A stretch of 64,000 bases of DNA from Desulfovibrio sp. (lineage in GTDB: Bacteria; Desulfobacterota; Desulfovibrionia; Desulfovibrionales; Desulfovibrionaceae): the NCBI GenBank assembly GCA_030145055.1, contig JAQYWK010000004.1, forward strand, positions 510,701-574,700, read 5' to 3'. The notes below the pieces were generated by a model. It was not told where the DNA came from. It worked only from the letters and a program-made list of their open reading frames with translations, and made no database searches. The translations under genes were made by a program, and so were the position numbers. This document shows, one piece after another, positions 27,234-36,201 of this stretch (position 1 is the first letter of the stretch; every line of letters begins with the position of its first letter).

Positions 27234-28166
27234 ATGCAGATTTTAGTTTCAGGTTCCATGGCGTATGACAGGATTATGAGTTTTCCCGGTAGTTTTTCTG
27301 ACCATATTCTTCCTGACAAAATTCACATGTTGAATATTAGTTTGCTTGTGGACGGACTAGACGAAAGATTTGGTGGAACCGCTGGTAATATTGCGTACGC
27401 GCTGTCTCTTTTTAGCGAAAAATCTGTTATTCTCGGAACTGTCGGTAAAGATTTCGATGTTTATGAGAAGTGGCTATCTAGGCATAATGTTGAACTTAAT
27501 GGTCTCAAACGTATTGATACAGATTTCACTGCCAGTGCTTACATCACCACCGATAAGAGTAACAACCAGATCACTTGGTTTAATCTTGGTGCTATGAAAT
27601 TTGCTTGCGATTACGATTTTTCCGCAGTTGATGCTAAGGATACTTTGGCAATCGTTTCTCCTGGTAACCTCGAAGATATGCAGAATTTCCCTAAAATCTA
27701 CAGAGAAAAGGGCGTTTCTTTCATATTTGATCCGGGCCAGAATATTCCGGCATTTAGCGGCGAACAGCTTCTTGGTATGATCAAAGATGCTAAAATTTTG
27801 GTAGCTAACGACTACGAACTCGAAATGATCATGAAGTCTACCGAAAAGACTAGAGATGAGCTCATGGAAATTTGTGAGTCCATCATCGTGACTCTCGGTG
27901 AAAAAGGTTGTCTCGTTGTAGAAAAGAGCGGCGAAACTGCTGTTCCAGCTGCAAAGGTGGATGTTGTTAAAGATCCTACCGGAGCTGGTGACGCATTCAG
28001 AGCTGGTTTGATTAAAGGTATTTCAATGGGTAAAAATCTTGTAGAATCAGCTCATATCGGCGCAGTAAGTGCTGTATATTGTGTTGAAAAATTGGGAACT
28101 CAGGAACACTCATACACTGAGGACGAATTCTGGGCCCGCTACAAATCCAACTTCGGAGAAGTTTAG
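27234..28166 (+). CDS. PfkB-family sugar or nucleoside kinase
   Basis: The 310 residues show the ribokinase fold: N-terminal FGGTAGNIAYALSLF (PfkB signature 1 region) and C-terminal DPTGAGDAFRAGLI with the catalytic Asp. The pattern is closer to archaeal/bacterial adenosine- or nucleoside-kinase-like members than to fructokinase, but the substrate cannot be read from sequence. The ribosome site AGGAG is good. It heads a same-strand run with an APH-type and an APS-kinase-like gene. Confidence 0.88.
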   Translation: MQILVSGSMAYDRIMSFPGSFSDHILPDKIHMLNISLLVDGLDERFGGTAGNIAYALSLFSEKSVILGTVGKDFDVYEKWLSRHNVELNGLKRIDTDFTASAYITTDKSNNQITWFNLGAMKFACDYDFSAVDAKDTLAIVSPGNLEDMQNFPKIYREKGVSFIFDPGQNIPAFSGEQLLGMIKDAKILVANDYELEMIMKSTEKTRDELMEICESIIVTLGEKGCLVVEKSGETAVPAAKVDVVKDPTGAGDAFRAGLIKGISMGKNLVESAHIGAVSAVYCVEKLGTQEHSYTEDEFWARYKSNFGEV

Positions 28167-28256
28167 CGCACGGTAATTATTACTGCTTGTAATCCGCCAG
28201 CTCCAAACTTTCTTCGCCTGACTTGCTTAAAATAAATTAAGCGGGAGGATGATGGA

Positions 28257-29354
28257 ATGGTTGAGCTGACACCGAGCATGATTGAAGAATATCTGAAAGA
28301 GGCTTTCGGTACCGAAACAGCCCTTGTTGATTATGGTGACATTGGCTCACTTGATAAACAGGGCATGAAAAGTTTCGGCTACGGGAAGCCTCTTCTTGTT
28401 CGGTTCACAGTTGCCAGTGATGACGGGAAAGCTGAAATTCAGGAAACCGTCATCTCGGTTATGAAGGGCGACAATTATGGACATCAGTTTTACTGGGACC
28501 GTGCCTCTATTTTGATGTTTCAGTATGAGACCTCTGCAAAGCTCAGTAAACATGTTAAACCCATGGGCATGGGATATGTGAACAGCGCTGGCAAAATGAT
28601 GCCGTTGCATGAACCTCGTGAATTTTTTATTTTAAATGAGAAACTTGAAGGGTATGACTATTTCCAAGATCTTGACCGCATTACGAAGGGAGATTTCCGA
28701 GATGCGGATACTGAGCAGGCCGGAGAACTTGCGGGTTGGCTTGCAGATATCCATTCTGTAAAGAAAGATGATTCACATCTTTATATGAGAAGGGTTCGGG
28801 ATCTTATCGGAAGCAGCGAATGTATTATGGGACTTGTGGATGAAGCGTATGATCATCCATGTGAACATTTTTCTAAGGACAGGTTTATAAGTCTTGAAAA
28901 AAGGCTTATAGATTGGAGATGGAAGTTGTCTAATTATACGCACAGGCTTTGCGCTGTGCATGGCGACTTTCATCCGTGGAATGTTTTGGTCGGCGGGCCT
29001 ACTGGTTTCAGCGTACTTGATCGTAGTCGAGGAGAATGGGGCGAACCTGCTGGCGACCTCTGTTGTATGGCTGCTAATTATATTCTTTTCGGACTATATG
29101 GCGGCGGGTCTTGTTCGGAAAATTTCAGAAAGATGTATATGACGTATTTTGAGAAATATCTTGAAAGAACTGGTGATATTGAAATACTGGAAGTGATTGC
29201 TCCATTTTTTGTTTTCAGAGGGTTAGTAATTGCGTCGCCTGTGTGGTATCCCGATCATCCCGTAAAAGTTCGAGCGTCGCTTTTAAGGTTTATTGAAAAT
29301 GTGCTTGAGGAGGAGGTTTTTGATTATGCCGATTTCAAAAGGTATATGCGTTAA
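28257..29354 (+). CDS. Aminoglycoside phosphotransferase (APH)-fold small-molecule kinase
   Basis: The 365 residues contain the APH catalytic core. The Brenner motif is VHGDFHPWNVL (about 235-245), and the metal-binding LDRSRGEWGEPAGDL has DR in place of the more usual DFE/DWE. The N-lobe (about 20-110) is less conserved. The substrate is unknown, and antibiotic resistance is unlikely given the context. GGGAGGA precedes the ATG. Its 3' end overlaps the next kinase gene by 29 bp, which implies translational coupling. Confidence 0.82.
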   Translation: MVELTPSMIEEYLKEAFGTETALVDYGDIGSLDKQGMKSFGYGKPLLVRFTVASDDGKAEIQETVISVMKGDNYGHQFYWDRASILMFQYETSAKLSKHVKPMGMGYVNSAGKMMPLHEPREFFILNEKLEGYDYFQDLDRITKGDFRDADTEQAGELAGWLADIHSVKKDDSHLYMRRVRDLIGSSECIMGLVDEAYDHPCEHFSKDRFISLEKRLIDWRWKLSNYTHRLCAVHGDFHPWNVLVGGPTGFSVLDRSRGEWGEPAGDLCCMAANYILFGLYGGGSCSENFRKMYMTYFEKYLERTGDIEILEVIAPFFVFRGLVIASPVWYPDHPVKVRASLLRFIENVLEEEVFDYADFKRYMR

Positions 29355-29934
29355 TAAAAACTGGGCTGTATGGTTCACGGGTCTTCCGGGCTGCGGAAAA
29401 AGTACCATTGCGGATGGTTTGCTTAATAAGCTTAGAGAAGATGGGCTTAATCCTATATTGCTTAGACTTGATGATCGGAGGAAGTTATATGTTTCCGATC
29501 CTCAGTACACTCACGAAGAGCGCATAAAAGTTTATAGCCTATTTGTACAAGACGCTATTTCTATTATGAAGTCTGGACGATGCGTCATAATGGATGGCAC
29601 TGGGCATGAGCTTTGCTTTCGCAAAGAAGCTCGTGAAGGAATTGAGTTTTTTGCCGAGGTCCATCTGCGCTGTCCTGTGAATATGGCAATGAAGCGTGAG
29701 GCCGGAAGGCAGCAGGGGTTGGTTATGGCGGGGCTTTATGAGAAAGCTTTGGAACGTCAAAAAACAGGTAAATGTTTCAAGGAACTTGGGGAAGTAATCG
29801 GTATTGATGTTAAGTTTGAAATCGATCCTGATGCCGAGTGCATAATTGAGACAGAAGATAAAAATCCTGCGGAAGTATTGGAAGCTGTTGGTGCATGTTT
29901 AAAAAAATGGCGAAACATGAATGGGATTTGCTGA
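29326..29934 (+). CDS. Adenylylsulfate-kinase-like P-loop kinase
   Basis: The 202 residues begin with a P-loop WFTGLPGCGKSTIADGLL, as in APS kinases. The usual LDGD motif is replaced by LRLDDRRKLY, so the substrate may not be APS. GAGGAGGAGG lies 9 bases before the ATG at 29326, which is preferred to the in-frame start at 29293. It is coupled to the APH gene by overlap. A sulfate reducer does not need APS kinase for dissimilation, so assimilation or another phosphorylation is equally plausible. Confidence 0.8.
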   Translation: MPISKGICVNKNWAVWFTGLPGCGKSTIADGLLNKLREDGLNPILLRLDDRRKLYVSDPQYTHEERIKVYSLFVQDAISIMKSGRCVIMDGTGHELCFRKEAREGIEFFAEVHLRCPVNMAMKREAGRQQGLVMAGLYEKALERQKTGKCFKELGEVIGIDVKFEIDPDAECIIETEDKNPAEVLEAVGACLKKWRNMNGIC

Positions 29935-29999
29935 TTTTTGCTGCAAAATAATATAGTACTGAAACAGCATTAGAAAAAATATTATCTACAGGTGTTCAT

Positions 30000-30464
30000 A
30001 TGAAGAAAGTTTTATATTTTGGTGTTTCTGTTTTGCTCTTGGTTTCACTCAGTGCAACCGCTTTTGCTTCTGATGAAAAAGAGGCTGTTCGTGATCGCCT
30101 TAAAGATGTTCTTTTTGAATATAAAGATGCTTACAATCTTAGAGATTTTGACGCTATCAGAGTCCTTTATACCGCGAATGCAACAGTGAAGTCCTTTCCT
30201 TGTGATTCTAAGGAAGATTTGGAATTTGAAGATTTTAGCGGGATCTTACCGCAGTGTGCTTCATACTGGGTTGACCAATCTTTTAAATTGAGATTGTTTA
30301 AATTCACCTCGTTTGAGCTTAAAGGTAATACTTGTACGGTCAGGGTTCTTTGGGATTATCGGGATAACAGTGGTCGCGGTAAATTTACCCCTACCTTTGA
30401 ATTTGTTCTCGACGGGGATAAGTGGAAAATAAGTAAAGAAACTTACGGTCGTAATCCTTCCTGA
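30000..30464 (+). CDS. Secreted NTF2/SnoaL-like protein
   Basis: The 154-residue precursor has a signal peptide (cleavage near AFA-S, residue 23). The mature part has a NTF2-like cone-fold pattern: an N-terminal helix with YKDAYNLRDFDAIRVLY, a middle beta sheet and a closing DGDKWKISKETYG strand. Two Cys (in FPCDSKED and LPQCASYW) could form a disulfide. No ligand or enzyme motif is visible. Function unknown. Confidence 0.72.
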   Translation: MKKVLYFGVSVLLLVSLSATAFASDEKEAVRDRLKDVLFEYKDAYNLRDFDAIRVLYTANATVKSFPCDSKEDLEFEDFSGILPQCASYWVDQSFKLRLFKFTSFELKGNTCTVRVLWDYRDNSGRGKFTPTFEFVLDGDKWKISKETYGRNPS

Positions 30465-30663
30465 CTTTTTTTAGAGATATTTGCATTTTAGCCGGGATTG
30501 TTTTTATAACTCTCTCGGCTTTATCTGTTTGAAAATATTGTGTTTTTTTTGTGGTGGCTCGAAGATAGATAAGCTAAGCAAAACTTTGATAGTGCTAGTT
30601 AGCTGTTTTTACAGGTTATTTAATCAGGTTTACCCTCAACATCATATAGAGTATGTCCGGCTC

Positions 30664-32040
30664 ATGAAGTTTAACGTAATTACATTCGGTTGTCAGATGA
30701 ACGTTCACGATTCCGATTGGCTTATCCGTGCAATGGAAAGCCGTGGTTGGAAAGCCGTTAGCGAATCAGAAGCAAATATATTTATTGTGAACACTTGTTC
30801 TGTTCGGGATAAACCTGAGCAGAAAGTTTATAGTGTTCTAGGCCGGCTTGGGCGTTTATGTACATCTCCCGGCGATTTTGTCGCTGTTGGCGGGTGTGTA
30901 GCTCAGCAAATTGGTGAAGGATTTCTAAAGAAATTCCCCTTCGTAAGGCTTGTTTTCGGTAGTGACGGCGTGGCTCAGGCTCCTCAGTTTTTAGAGGAGT
31001 TGGCTGCTGATCACACAAAGAAACTAGTTTTAAACGATTTTCTTGCCAAGTATCCAGAGCGCGAAGGCGGACTTGCAAATCCTAATGAGGAATTGCTACC
31101 TCCCGGTATCGGAACAATTCCCGGACAGGCTTTTGTAAACATAATGCAGGGGTGTGACAATTTTTGCGCTTACTGTATTGTTCCTTATACACGTGGTCGT
31201 CAAAAATCGCGTTTGTCGTCAGCTATTATTGATGAATGCACCGCGCTCGTTAAGTCCGGCGTTCGCGAGATTACCTTGCTTGGACAGAATGTTAATAGTT
31301 TTGGTATAGATAAAAAAGGTGCAGACCTTAGTTTTGCTGAGTTGTTATACAAGGTTTCCGCTATCGACGGTCTGGAGAGAATTAGGTTCACGACTTCTCA
31401 TCCTAAAGATATTGCGCCGGAAGTGATTAAAGCTTTTGGAGAATTGCCGAATTTATGTCCGCAATTGCATCTGCCTGTGCAATCCGGATCTGATAATATG
31501 TTAAAGAAAATGGGACGCAAATATGACCGCGAACGGTATTTGGGCATTGTTGAAGGATTAAAAGAAACTTGCCCCGGTATTGTTTTGACCACTGATATTA
31601 TTGTAGGGTTTCCCGGTGAGACAGATGAAGACTTCGAGCAAACAATGGATATAATGGAAATAGTTAGATATGAAAGTAGCTTTTCCTTTAAATATTCAGA
31701 CCGTCCGGGAGTTGCTGCCGTTAAAATGACACCAAAAGTTCCCGAAGATGTTGCTCAAAAGCGTCTTGCGCGCTTGCAGGAAAGACAAAAGCATATTACT
31801 AGAGAAAGTCTAGAAGAGTTAGTCGGTGATGAAATGGTTATTCTGCTTGAAAGGCCAAGCAAAAGGCAGAGTGAAGGCGGAATTGCATGGCGCGGTAAAG
31901 ATCCCGGCGGACGTGTAGTTAATATTTTCTTTGAAGGCGGGGATGAATCTCTTCAGCTTGGTGGCAAGTTGGTGAATGTTAAGATTATAGAATCTAAAAA
32001 TCATTCTCTTATCGGCGAGAAAGTGGGGGATCCATGGTAG
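30664..32040 (+). CDS. miaB: tRNA-2-methylthio-N6-dimethylallyladenosine synthase
   Basis: Radical-SAM enzyme that methylthiolates i6A37 of tRNAs reading U-initial codons. The 458 residues hold an N-terminal methylthiotransferase domain (FGCQMNVHDSD, with three cluster Cys), a radical-SAM core with CX3CX2C (GCDNFCAYCIVPYTRGR) and a C-terminal TRAM domain. The ATG at 30664 matches the family start. The frame stays open to 30481 but that part has no family similarity. It overlaps the next gene by 7 bp. Confidence 0.95.
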   Translation: MKFNVITFGCQMNVHDSDWLIRAMESRGWKAVSESEANIFIVNTCSVRDKPEQKVYSVLGRLGRLCTSPGDFVAVGGCVAQQIGEGFLKKFPFVRLVFGSDGVAQAPQFLEELAADHTKKLVLNDFLAKYPEREGGLANPNEELLPPGIGTIPGQAFVNIMQGCDNFCAYCIVPYTRGRQKSRLSSAIIDECTALVKSGVREITLLGQNVNSFGIDKKGADLSFAELLYKVSAIDGLERIRFTTSHPKDIAPEVIKAFGELPNLCPQLHLPVQSGSDNMLKKMGRKYDRERYLGIVEGLKETCPGIVLTTDIIVGFPGETDEDFEQTMDIMEIVRYESSFSFKYSDRPGVAAVKMTPKVPEDVAQKRLARLQERQKHITRESLEELVGDEMVILLERPSKRQSEGGIAWRGKDPGGRVVNIFFEGGDESLQLGGKLVNVKIIESKNHSLIGEKVGDPW

Positions 32041-32513
32041 AAATGCAGATTTACGGCTTGGCGGTCGAGAACGACTCTGAAGCGCCTGTACTTGTTCTTA
32101 AAAATGAAGAACTGGGTATTGTTCTGCCTATCTGGATTGGAGCAATGGAAGCTATGGCTATATCTTTGGTCCTTGATGAAGTTGCCTTCCCGAGACCTAT
32201 GACACATGACCTGCTTTTGGATACTATTTTAGCACTTGGCGGTAAGGTTGTTTCCGTAGATATCGTAGATATTGAAAAGGGTACTTTTTACGCTGAAATA
32301 AATGTTGAGACTGGTGGTGAGGTCAGAACTATTGATTCGCGTCCATCCGATGCAATTGCTCTTGCTGTCAGGGCTAAATGTCCTGTGCGAGCATCTCAGA
32401 AAGTTATTGACGTTGCTGGCACTAAGGACGCTGAAGAGACTCTAAGCAAAGGCTCTCGCACTGGCGATGATTTTGAGGATCTTTCACCCGACGATTTCAA
32501 ATATAAAATGTAA
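32034..32513 (+). CDS. Bifunctional nuclease family protein (DUF151)
   Basis: The 159 residues carry the DUF151 core: LPIWIGAMEAMAI, a TIDSRPSDAIALAVR segment and an acidic tail. Plant and some bacterial members have dual nuclease activity, but the bacterial role is little known. It is coupled to miaB by a 7-bp overlap. The acidic, variable C-terminal 35 residues are usual for the family. Confidence 0.88.
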   Translation: MVEMQIYGLAVENDSEAPVLVLKNEELGIVLPIWIGAMEAMAISLVLDEVAFPRPMTHDLLLDTILALGGKVVSVDIVDIEKGTFYAEINVETGGEVRTIDSRPSDAIALAVRAKCPVRASQKVIDVAGTKDAEETLSKGSRTGDDFEDLSPDDFKYKM

Positions 32514-32555
32514 GACTGTTCCCGGATTATAAATATATTATACAGAGCTGAGATA

Positions 32556-33212
32556 ATGATAGACTTTCACACACATACTGTTTTTAGCGATGGTGAACTT
32601 ATTCCTGCTGAGCTGGCGCGTAGAGCCAGAATTGCAGGGTATCGGGCGATTGCGATGACCGACCATGCTGACTCAAGTAATATAGAAATTATTCTTGAAA
32701 ATGTTCATCGTTTTTCTAAAAAACATGGTCATTTTTTTGATCTTGATGTTTTCAGCGGAGTAGAATTGACCCACGTGCCCCCCGGGCTGATCGGTGAAAT
32801 GGTTGATCAGGCTAGAGATTTAGGCGCACAGATAGTAGTTGTACACGGTGAAACAATTGTTGAACCTGTTGCGGAAGGAACTAACCTTTCCGCAATTGAG
32901 GCCAAGGTTGATGTTCTTGCCCACCCTGGGCTTATCACTGAGGTTGAGGTCGAACTGGCCGCTGAATATGGTGTTCATCTGGAGATAACTACTCGCAAAG
33001 GGCACAGCCTGACCAATGGTCATGTTGTCGGCCTAGCTAGGAAATTTGGAGCGAAGCTTGTTATCAATAACGATGCTCACGCGCCCGGAGATTTAGTCAG
33101 CCGTGAACTGCGCCGTAAGATAGCTCTTGGCGCAGGTATGACTCCTAAAGAATATGAGCAGTCGGAAGAAAATTCTCGCCAGCTTGCGCAGACAATAATG
33201 ATGCGCAGGTAA
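32556..33212 (+). CDS. PHP-domain histidinol-phosphatase-like hydrolase
   Basis: The 218 residues show the PHP metal-binding pattern: DFHTHTVFSDGEL at the N-terminus, AMTDHAD, VVHGETIVEPV, LAHPGLIT and the closing INNDAHAPGD. The family includes histidinol phosphatases and other phosphoesterases. With no his genes nearby the substrate is unknown. It lies 42 bp after the DUF151 gene. Confidence 0.88.
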   Translation: MIDFHTHTVFSDGELIPAELARRARIAGYRAIAMTDHADSSNIEIILENVHRFSKKHGHFFDLDVFSGVELTHVPPGLIGEMVDQARDLGAQIVVVHGETIVEPVAEGTNLSAIEAKVDVLAHPGLITEVEVELAAEYGVHLEITTRKGHSLTNGHVVGLARKFGAKLVINNDAHAPGDLVSRELRRKIALGAGMTPKEYEQSEENSRQLAQTIMMRR

Positions 33213-33240
33213 ACTTGAGCTAAATTTTATAGCAGGGAAT

Positions 33241-33996
33241 ATGTCACCTGATCAGTCTGTTTTAGATCAAGCGACCGAACTTATCGCAAACGCGCGGTGT
33301 GCCATTGTTATGACGGGCGCAGGGTTTTCGGTGGCAAGCGGGATTCCTGATTTTAGAAGTCCCGGTGGTATATGGTCTAAATATGATCCTGAAAAGGTTG
33401 CTTCCATCAGAGCTCTCCAATCTGATCCTGAAACGGTCTGGAAATTTTTGTTGGAATTGGTCCGTCTGACTCATAAGTTTGGGCCTAATACCGCACACAA
33501 TGCTCTTGCCAAGCTCGAAGCGGCGGGGATTTTTAAAGCTGTTATTACGCAGAATATTGATGGATTCCACCAGCGCGCAGGTTCTGCAAATGTGGTGGAG
33601 TTTCATGGTAATTGTAGTCATTTTTTCTGTTCGGAATGTTTTGTTGAATTCGAGGCTGATAAGGTAATTAAGGCTGAGAATAGTGATCTTCCGCTTAAAT
33701 GCTTAAAATGTTCTGGAACAGTCCGCCCAGATTTAGTTTTCTGGGGTGAAAAGATTCCGCCGGAAGCATATAAAAGAGCTTTTGAGCTTGCTGATCAGTC
33801 CGATTTGGTTATTGTTGCAGGTACTTCGGGTGAAGTTGTTCCTGCCAGTTTAATTCCTCCGCGCATTAAAAATAATGGCGGGAAAATAATTGAGATTAAC
33901 AAAATTACTTCGGCCTATAGCTCAATGAGCGATGTCTTTATTGAAGGGCAGGTGGAAGATGTTTTCCCTGAGTTGGTTCGGAAACTTTTGAAATAA
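33241..33996 (+). CDS. NAD-dependent protein deacylase (sirtuin)
   Basis: The 251 residues contain the Sir2 NAD site (GAGFSVASGIPDFRSPGGIW), the catalytic QNIDGFHQRAG with FHG, and a zinc module of two Cys pairs (CSECF...CLKCSG). The equivalent of the CobB/SIRT5 Tyr-Arg acyl-specificity pair is not evident, so deacetylase activity is most likely. It is 24 bp before tolQ on the same strand, perhaps only by operon fusion. Confidence 0.92.
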   Translation: MSPDQSVLDQATELIANARCAIVMTGAGFSVASGIPDFRSPGGIWSKYDPEKVASIRALQSDPETVWKFLLELVRLTHKFGPNTAHNALAKLEAAGIFKAVITQNIDGFHQRAGSANVVEFHGNCSHFFCSECFVEFEADKVIKAENSDLPLKCLKCSGTVRPDLVFWGEKIPPEAYKRAFELADQSDLVIVAGTSGEVVPASLIPPRIKNNGGKIIEINKITSAYSSMSDVFIEGQVEDVFPELVRKLLK

Positions 33997-34020
33997 AGCT
34001 AAAAACAAGGTGCGTGCGAT

Positions 34021-34761
34021 ATGGATTTTTTACCTGAAGGCGGAATTTTCGCCATGCTTGCGTCCGCTTCTATAGTGGTAAAAAGTGTAATGTGCTTGCT
34101 TGCAGCCATGTCTCTTTGGAGCTGGACCATTATTTTTTGCAAACTTATTTCTCTCGGAAGAGCAAGAGCTCTTGTTCTTAAAGGGAATAAGATTATGGAA
34201 GACGCGGACTCATTGTCATCCGGTTTGACCGCAATCAGCAAAACTCCTTCTTCTCCGCTTAATAGAATCGGTTCTGCGGCAGTAAAAGAGTATCGCATTC
34301 TCGAAAAGTCCGCAGTCAGTCCCAGCCATAAGCGCCGGCTGATTAAGGACACTTTACGCAGAATTTTGAGACAGCGGGTCAGCTCTGAGATGAAAGGGCT
34401 GTCATCTTCATTATCTTTCCTCGCCACTTGCGCAAATGGTGCTCCCTTCATCGGTCTTTTCGGGACTGTATGGGGGATTATGAATTCTTTCCATGCCATC
34501 GGGACAGCTAAATCAGCTGCTCTTTCCGCAGTTGCTCCGGGTATTTCAGAAGCGTTGGTTGCAACCGCTATCGGACTTGCTGTAGCGATTCCAGCTACCA
34601 TCTCTTATAACTTTTTCCTTGGTGTACTTGGTGGAATTGAGACAGAAATGGTCAATTTTGCTGGAGTTTTCCTGAATAGAGTTGAACGTGAAGTTTCTTG
34701 GGTAGAGCCTCCTTCTAAAAGTCATGGCGACGATGAAGACGACACTTCTGTTGAGGTATAA
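34021..34761 (+). CDS. tolQ: Proton-channel protein TolQ
   Basis: Inner-membrane stator subunit that uses the proton gradient to drive TolA for outer-membrane constriction at division. The 246 residues have three transmembrane helices (about 20-45, 135-160 and 170-200), with GLFGTVWGIMNSF and LVATAIGLAVAIPA as in TolQ/ExbB/MotA. The downstream tolR, tolA, tolB and pal support TolQ over ExbB. It is separated from tolR by 3 bp. Confidence 0.93.
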   Translation: MDFLPEGGIFAMLASASIVVKSVMCLLAAMSLWSWTIIFCKLISLGRARALVLKGNKIMEDADSLSSGLTAISKTPSSPLNRIGSAAVKEYRILEKSAVSPSHKRRLIKDTLRRILRQRVSSEMKGLSSSLSFLATCANGAPFIGLFGTVWGIMNSFHAIGTAKSAALSAVAPGISEALVATAIGLAVAIPATISYNFFLGVLGGIETEMVNFAGVFLNRVEREVSWVEPPSKSHGDDEDDTSVEV

Positions 34762-34764
34762 ATT

Positions 34765-35184
34765 ATGGGAATGTATACCAATAACCGGGGAATGCTCGCG
34801 GAGATAAATGTAACTCCTTTTGTTGATGTTATGTTGGTGCTGTTGATCATTTTTATGGTTACAGCGCCTATGATGACTCAAGGGGTTGAAGTTGACTTGC
34901 CGCAGACAAGAACTGTGAGATCCCTTCCGCAGGATAATGAACATCTTGTTCTTTCTATTAATGCCAAAGGTGAAATTTACCTTGATGAGTACCAAGTCGG
35001 CTTTGATGAGTTGCGAGGACATTTGGAAAAGCTGGTTAAGAAGCAGAATAAATCGCTGTTCTTAAGGGCTGATAAGACTGTTCCTTACGGCGAAGTTGTC
35101 CGTGTAATGGGCGAAATAAAGGCGGCTGGAATTGATAGAATGGGAGTTGTCGCAGAGGTAGAACCGCAGAAGCCAAAGCGTTAA
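34765..35184 (+). CDS. tolR: Tol-Pal channel protein TolR
   Basis: Partner of TolQ. The 139 residues hold one transmembrane helix with the proton-relay Asp (INVTPFVDVMLVLLIIFMV) and a periplasmic ExbD/TolR domain with FLRADKTVPYGEVVRVM. The ribosome site GAGGT lies in the last codons of tolQ. Confidence 0.93.
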   Translation: MGMYTNNRGMLAEINVTPFVDVMLVLLIIFMVTAPMMTQGVEVDLPQTRTVRSLPQDNEHLVLSINAKGEIYLDEYQVGFDELRGHLEKLVKKQNKSLFLRADKTVPYGEVVRVMGEIKAAGIDRMGVVAEVEPQKPKR

Positions 35185-35253
35185 AGTTGTAACTATGGGT
35201 TCTTCGCGTAAACTAATAATGGATGATAACTCTTATTCAGGGCGAGCTTTTTA

Positions 35254-36186
35254 ATGAGAATTTTAGGTCTTTTAATCTCATTACTGCTACATGCAAGTAT
35301 AATTACACTGGCTATGACATGGTCGGATTCTTCTACTGTGAAAATTTCACTGGATATGCCAGTATATCAGGTGGATTTGATTTCTCTTGCTCCTGCGCCG
35401 TCCGCGCCAACGGCTCCTAAAGCACCTGCTAAGCCTGCTCAAACTGTTTCCAAACCATCCGCTGTCGCTATTCCTGAGGCTGTTACACCCACAAAGGTTC
35501 CGGAACCAAAAGCTAGCCCCGTGAAACCAGTTGAAGCTAAACCCGTAGTCCCTAAGGCACAGCCGAAGCCAAAACCTGAGCCTAAAGTCGATAAAATTTC
35601 TCCCAAAAAGATCAAAACTACTAATCCGCCTAAAAAGAAAGTTGTTGAGAAAAAGGTAGAAAAGAAGCCTGTTACTCCAGCTAAGAAAGTGTCTCCTAAG
35701 AAGAAAACTCCACCTCCAAAACCCGCTAAACCTAAATTGACGCCTGAACAGATTCTTGCCGCAGACCTTGCCGCCATTGGTAATATTGTCAAGAAGCAGG
35801 AAAAAACAGAGCAGCAGGCCGTTGCAAATGATTTGGCTTCGCTTAGCAAAACTGCCGAATCTACAGCGGTTCAGGGATCAGCTTCTGGAACTCCTGGTGC
35901 CTCCGGCCTTGTTCAGGTGTACGCTTCTATTGTTATGCAGGAAGTTAAGAAAAACTGGAGATATCCTGTTTTTGGGCAAGGGACCGATCTTGCCGCCCGC
36001 GTACAAATTTCTTTGGAAGCATCTGGAAGAATCACTGATATTAAACTGCTTGATTCTTCCGGTAATGTGGACTTTGATGATTCTGTGTTAACAGCTTTAC
36101 GCGATACCGAGGTTTTACCTGAACCTCCGGGAAGTTCAATTCGAACTATCATTGTTAACTTTAACCTGCATGACCTTGATCAGTAG
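35254..36186 (+). CDS. tolA: TolA/TonB-like energy transducer
   Basis: The 310 residues have an N-terminal transmembrane helix (about 5-23), a long Pro/Lys/Ala-rich extended region (about 45-165) that can span the periplasm, and a C-terminal TonB-type domain (about 215-310; YASIVMQEVKKNWRYPVF). Position between tolR and tolB makes it the TolA of this Tol-Pal set, though the linker is Pro/Lys-rich like TonB rather than the helical TolA type. Gaps are 69 bp to tolR and 15 bp to tolB. Confidence 0.88.
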   Translation: MRILGLLISLLLHASIITLAMTWSDSSTVKISLDMPVYQVDLISLAPAPSAPTAPKAPAKPAQTVSKPSAVAIPEAVTPTKVPEPKASPVKPVEAKPVVPKAQPKPKPEPKVDKISPKKIKTTNPPKKKVVEKKVEKKPVTPAKKVSPKKKTPPPKPAKPKLTPEQILAADLAAIGNIVKKQEKTEQQAVANDLASLSKTAESTAVQGSASGTPGASGLVQVYASIVMQEVKKNWRYPVFGQGTDLAARVQISLEASGRITDIKLLDSSGNVDFDDSVLTALRDTEVLPEPPGSSIRTIIVNFNLHDLDQ

Positions 36187-36201
36187 GTTCGGTTTTATAT
36201 T

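Noticed and set aside
28257-29354. Aminoglycoside resistance gene
   Set aside because: The APH fold is shared by many small-molecule kinases, and the context is metabolic rather than resistance-related.
30481-30663. Upstream extension of miaB
   Set aside because: The frame is open but AT-rich and lacks family similarity. The MiaB family begins at the ATG at 30664.
35439-35849. 136-codon minus-strand frame inside tolA
   Set aside because: A shadow of the Pro/Lys-rich TolA linker, giving a Gly/Thr/Phe-rich artefact.
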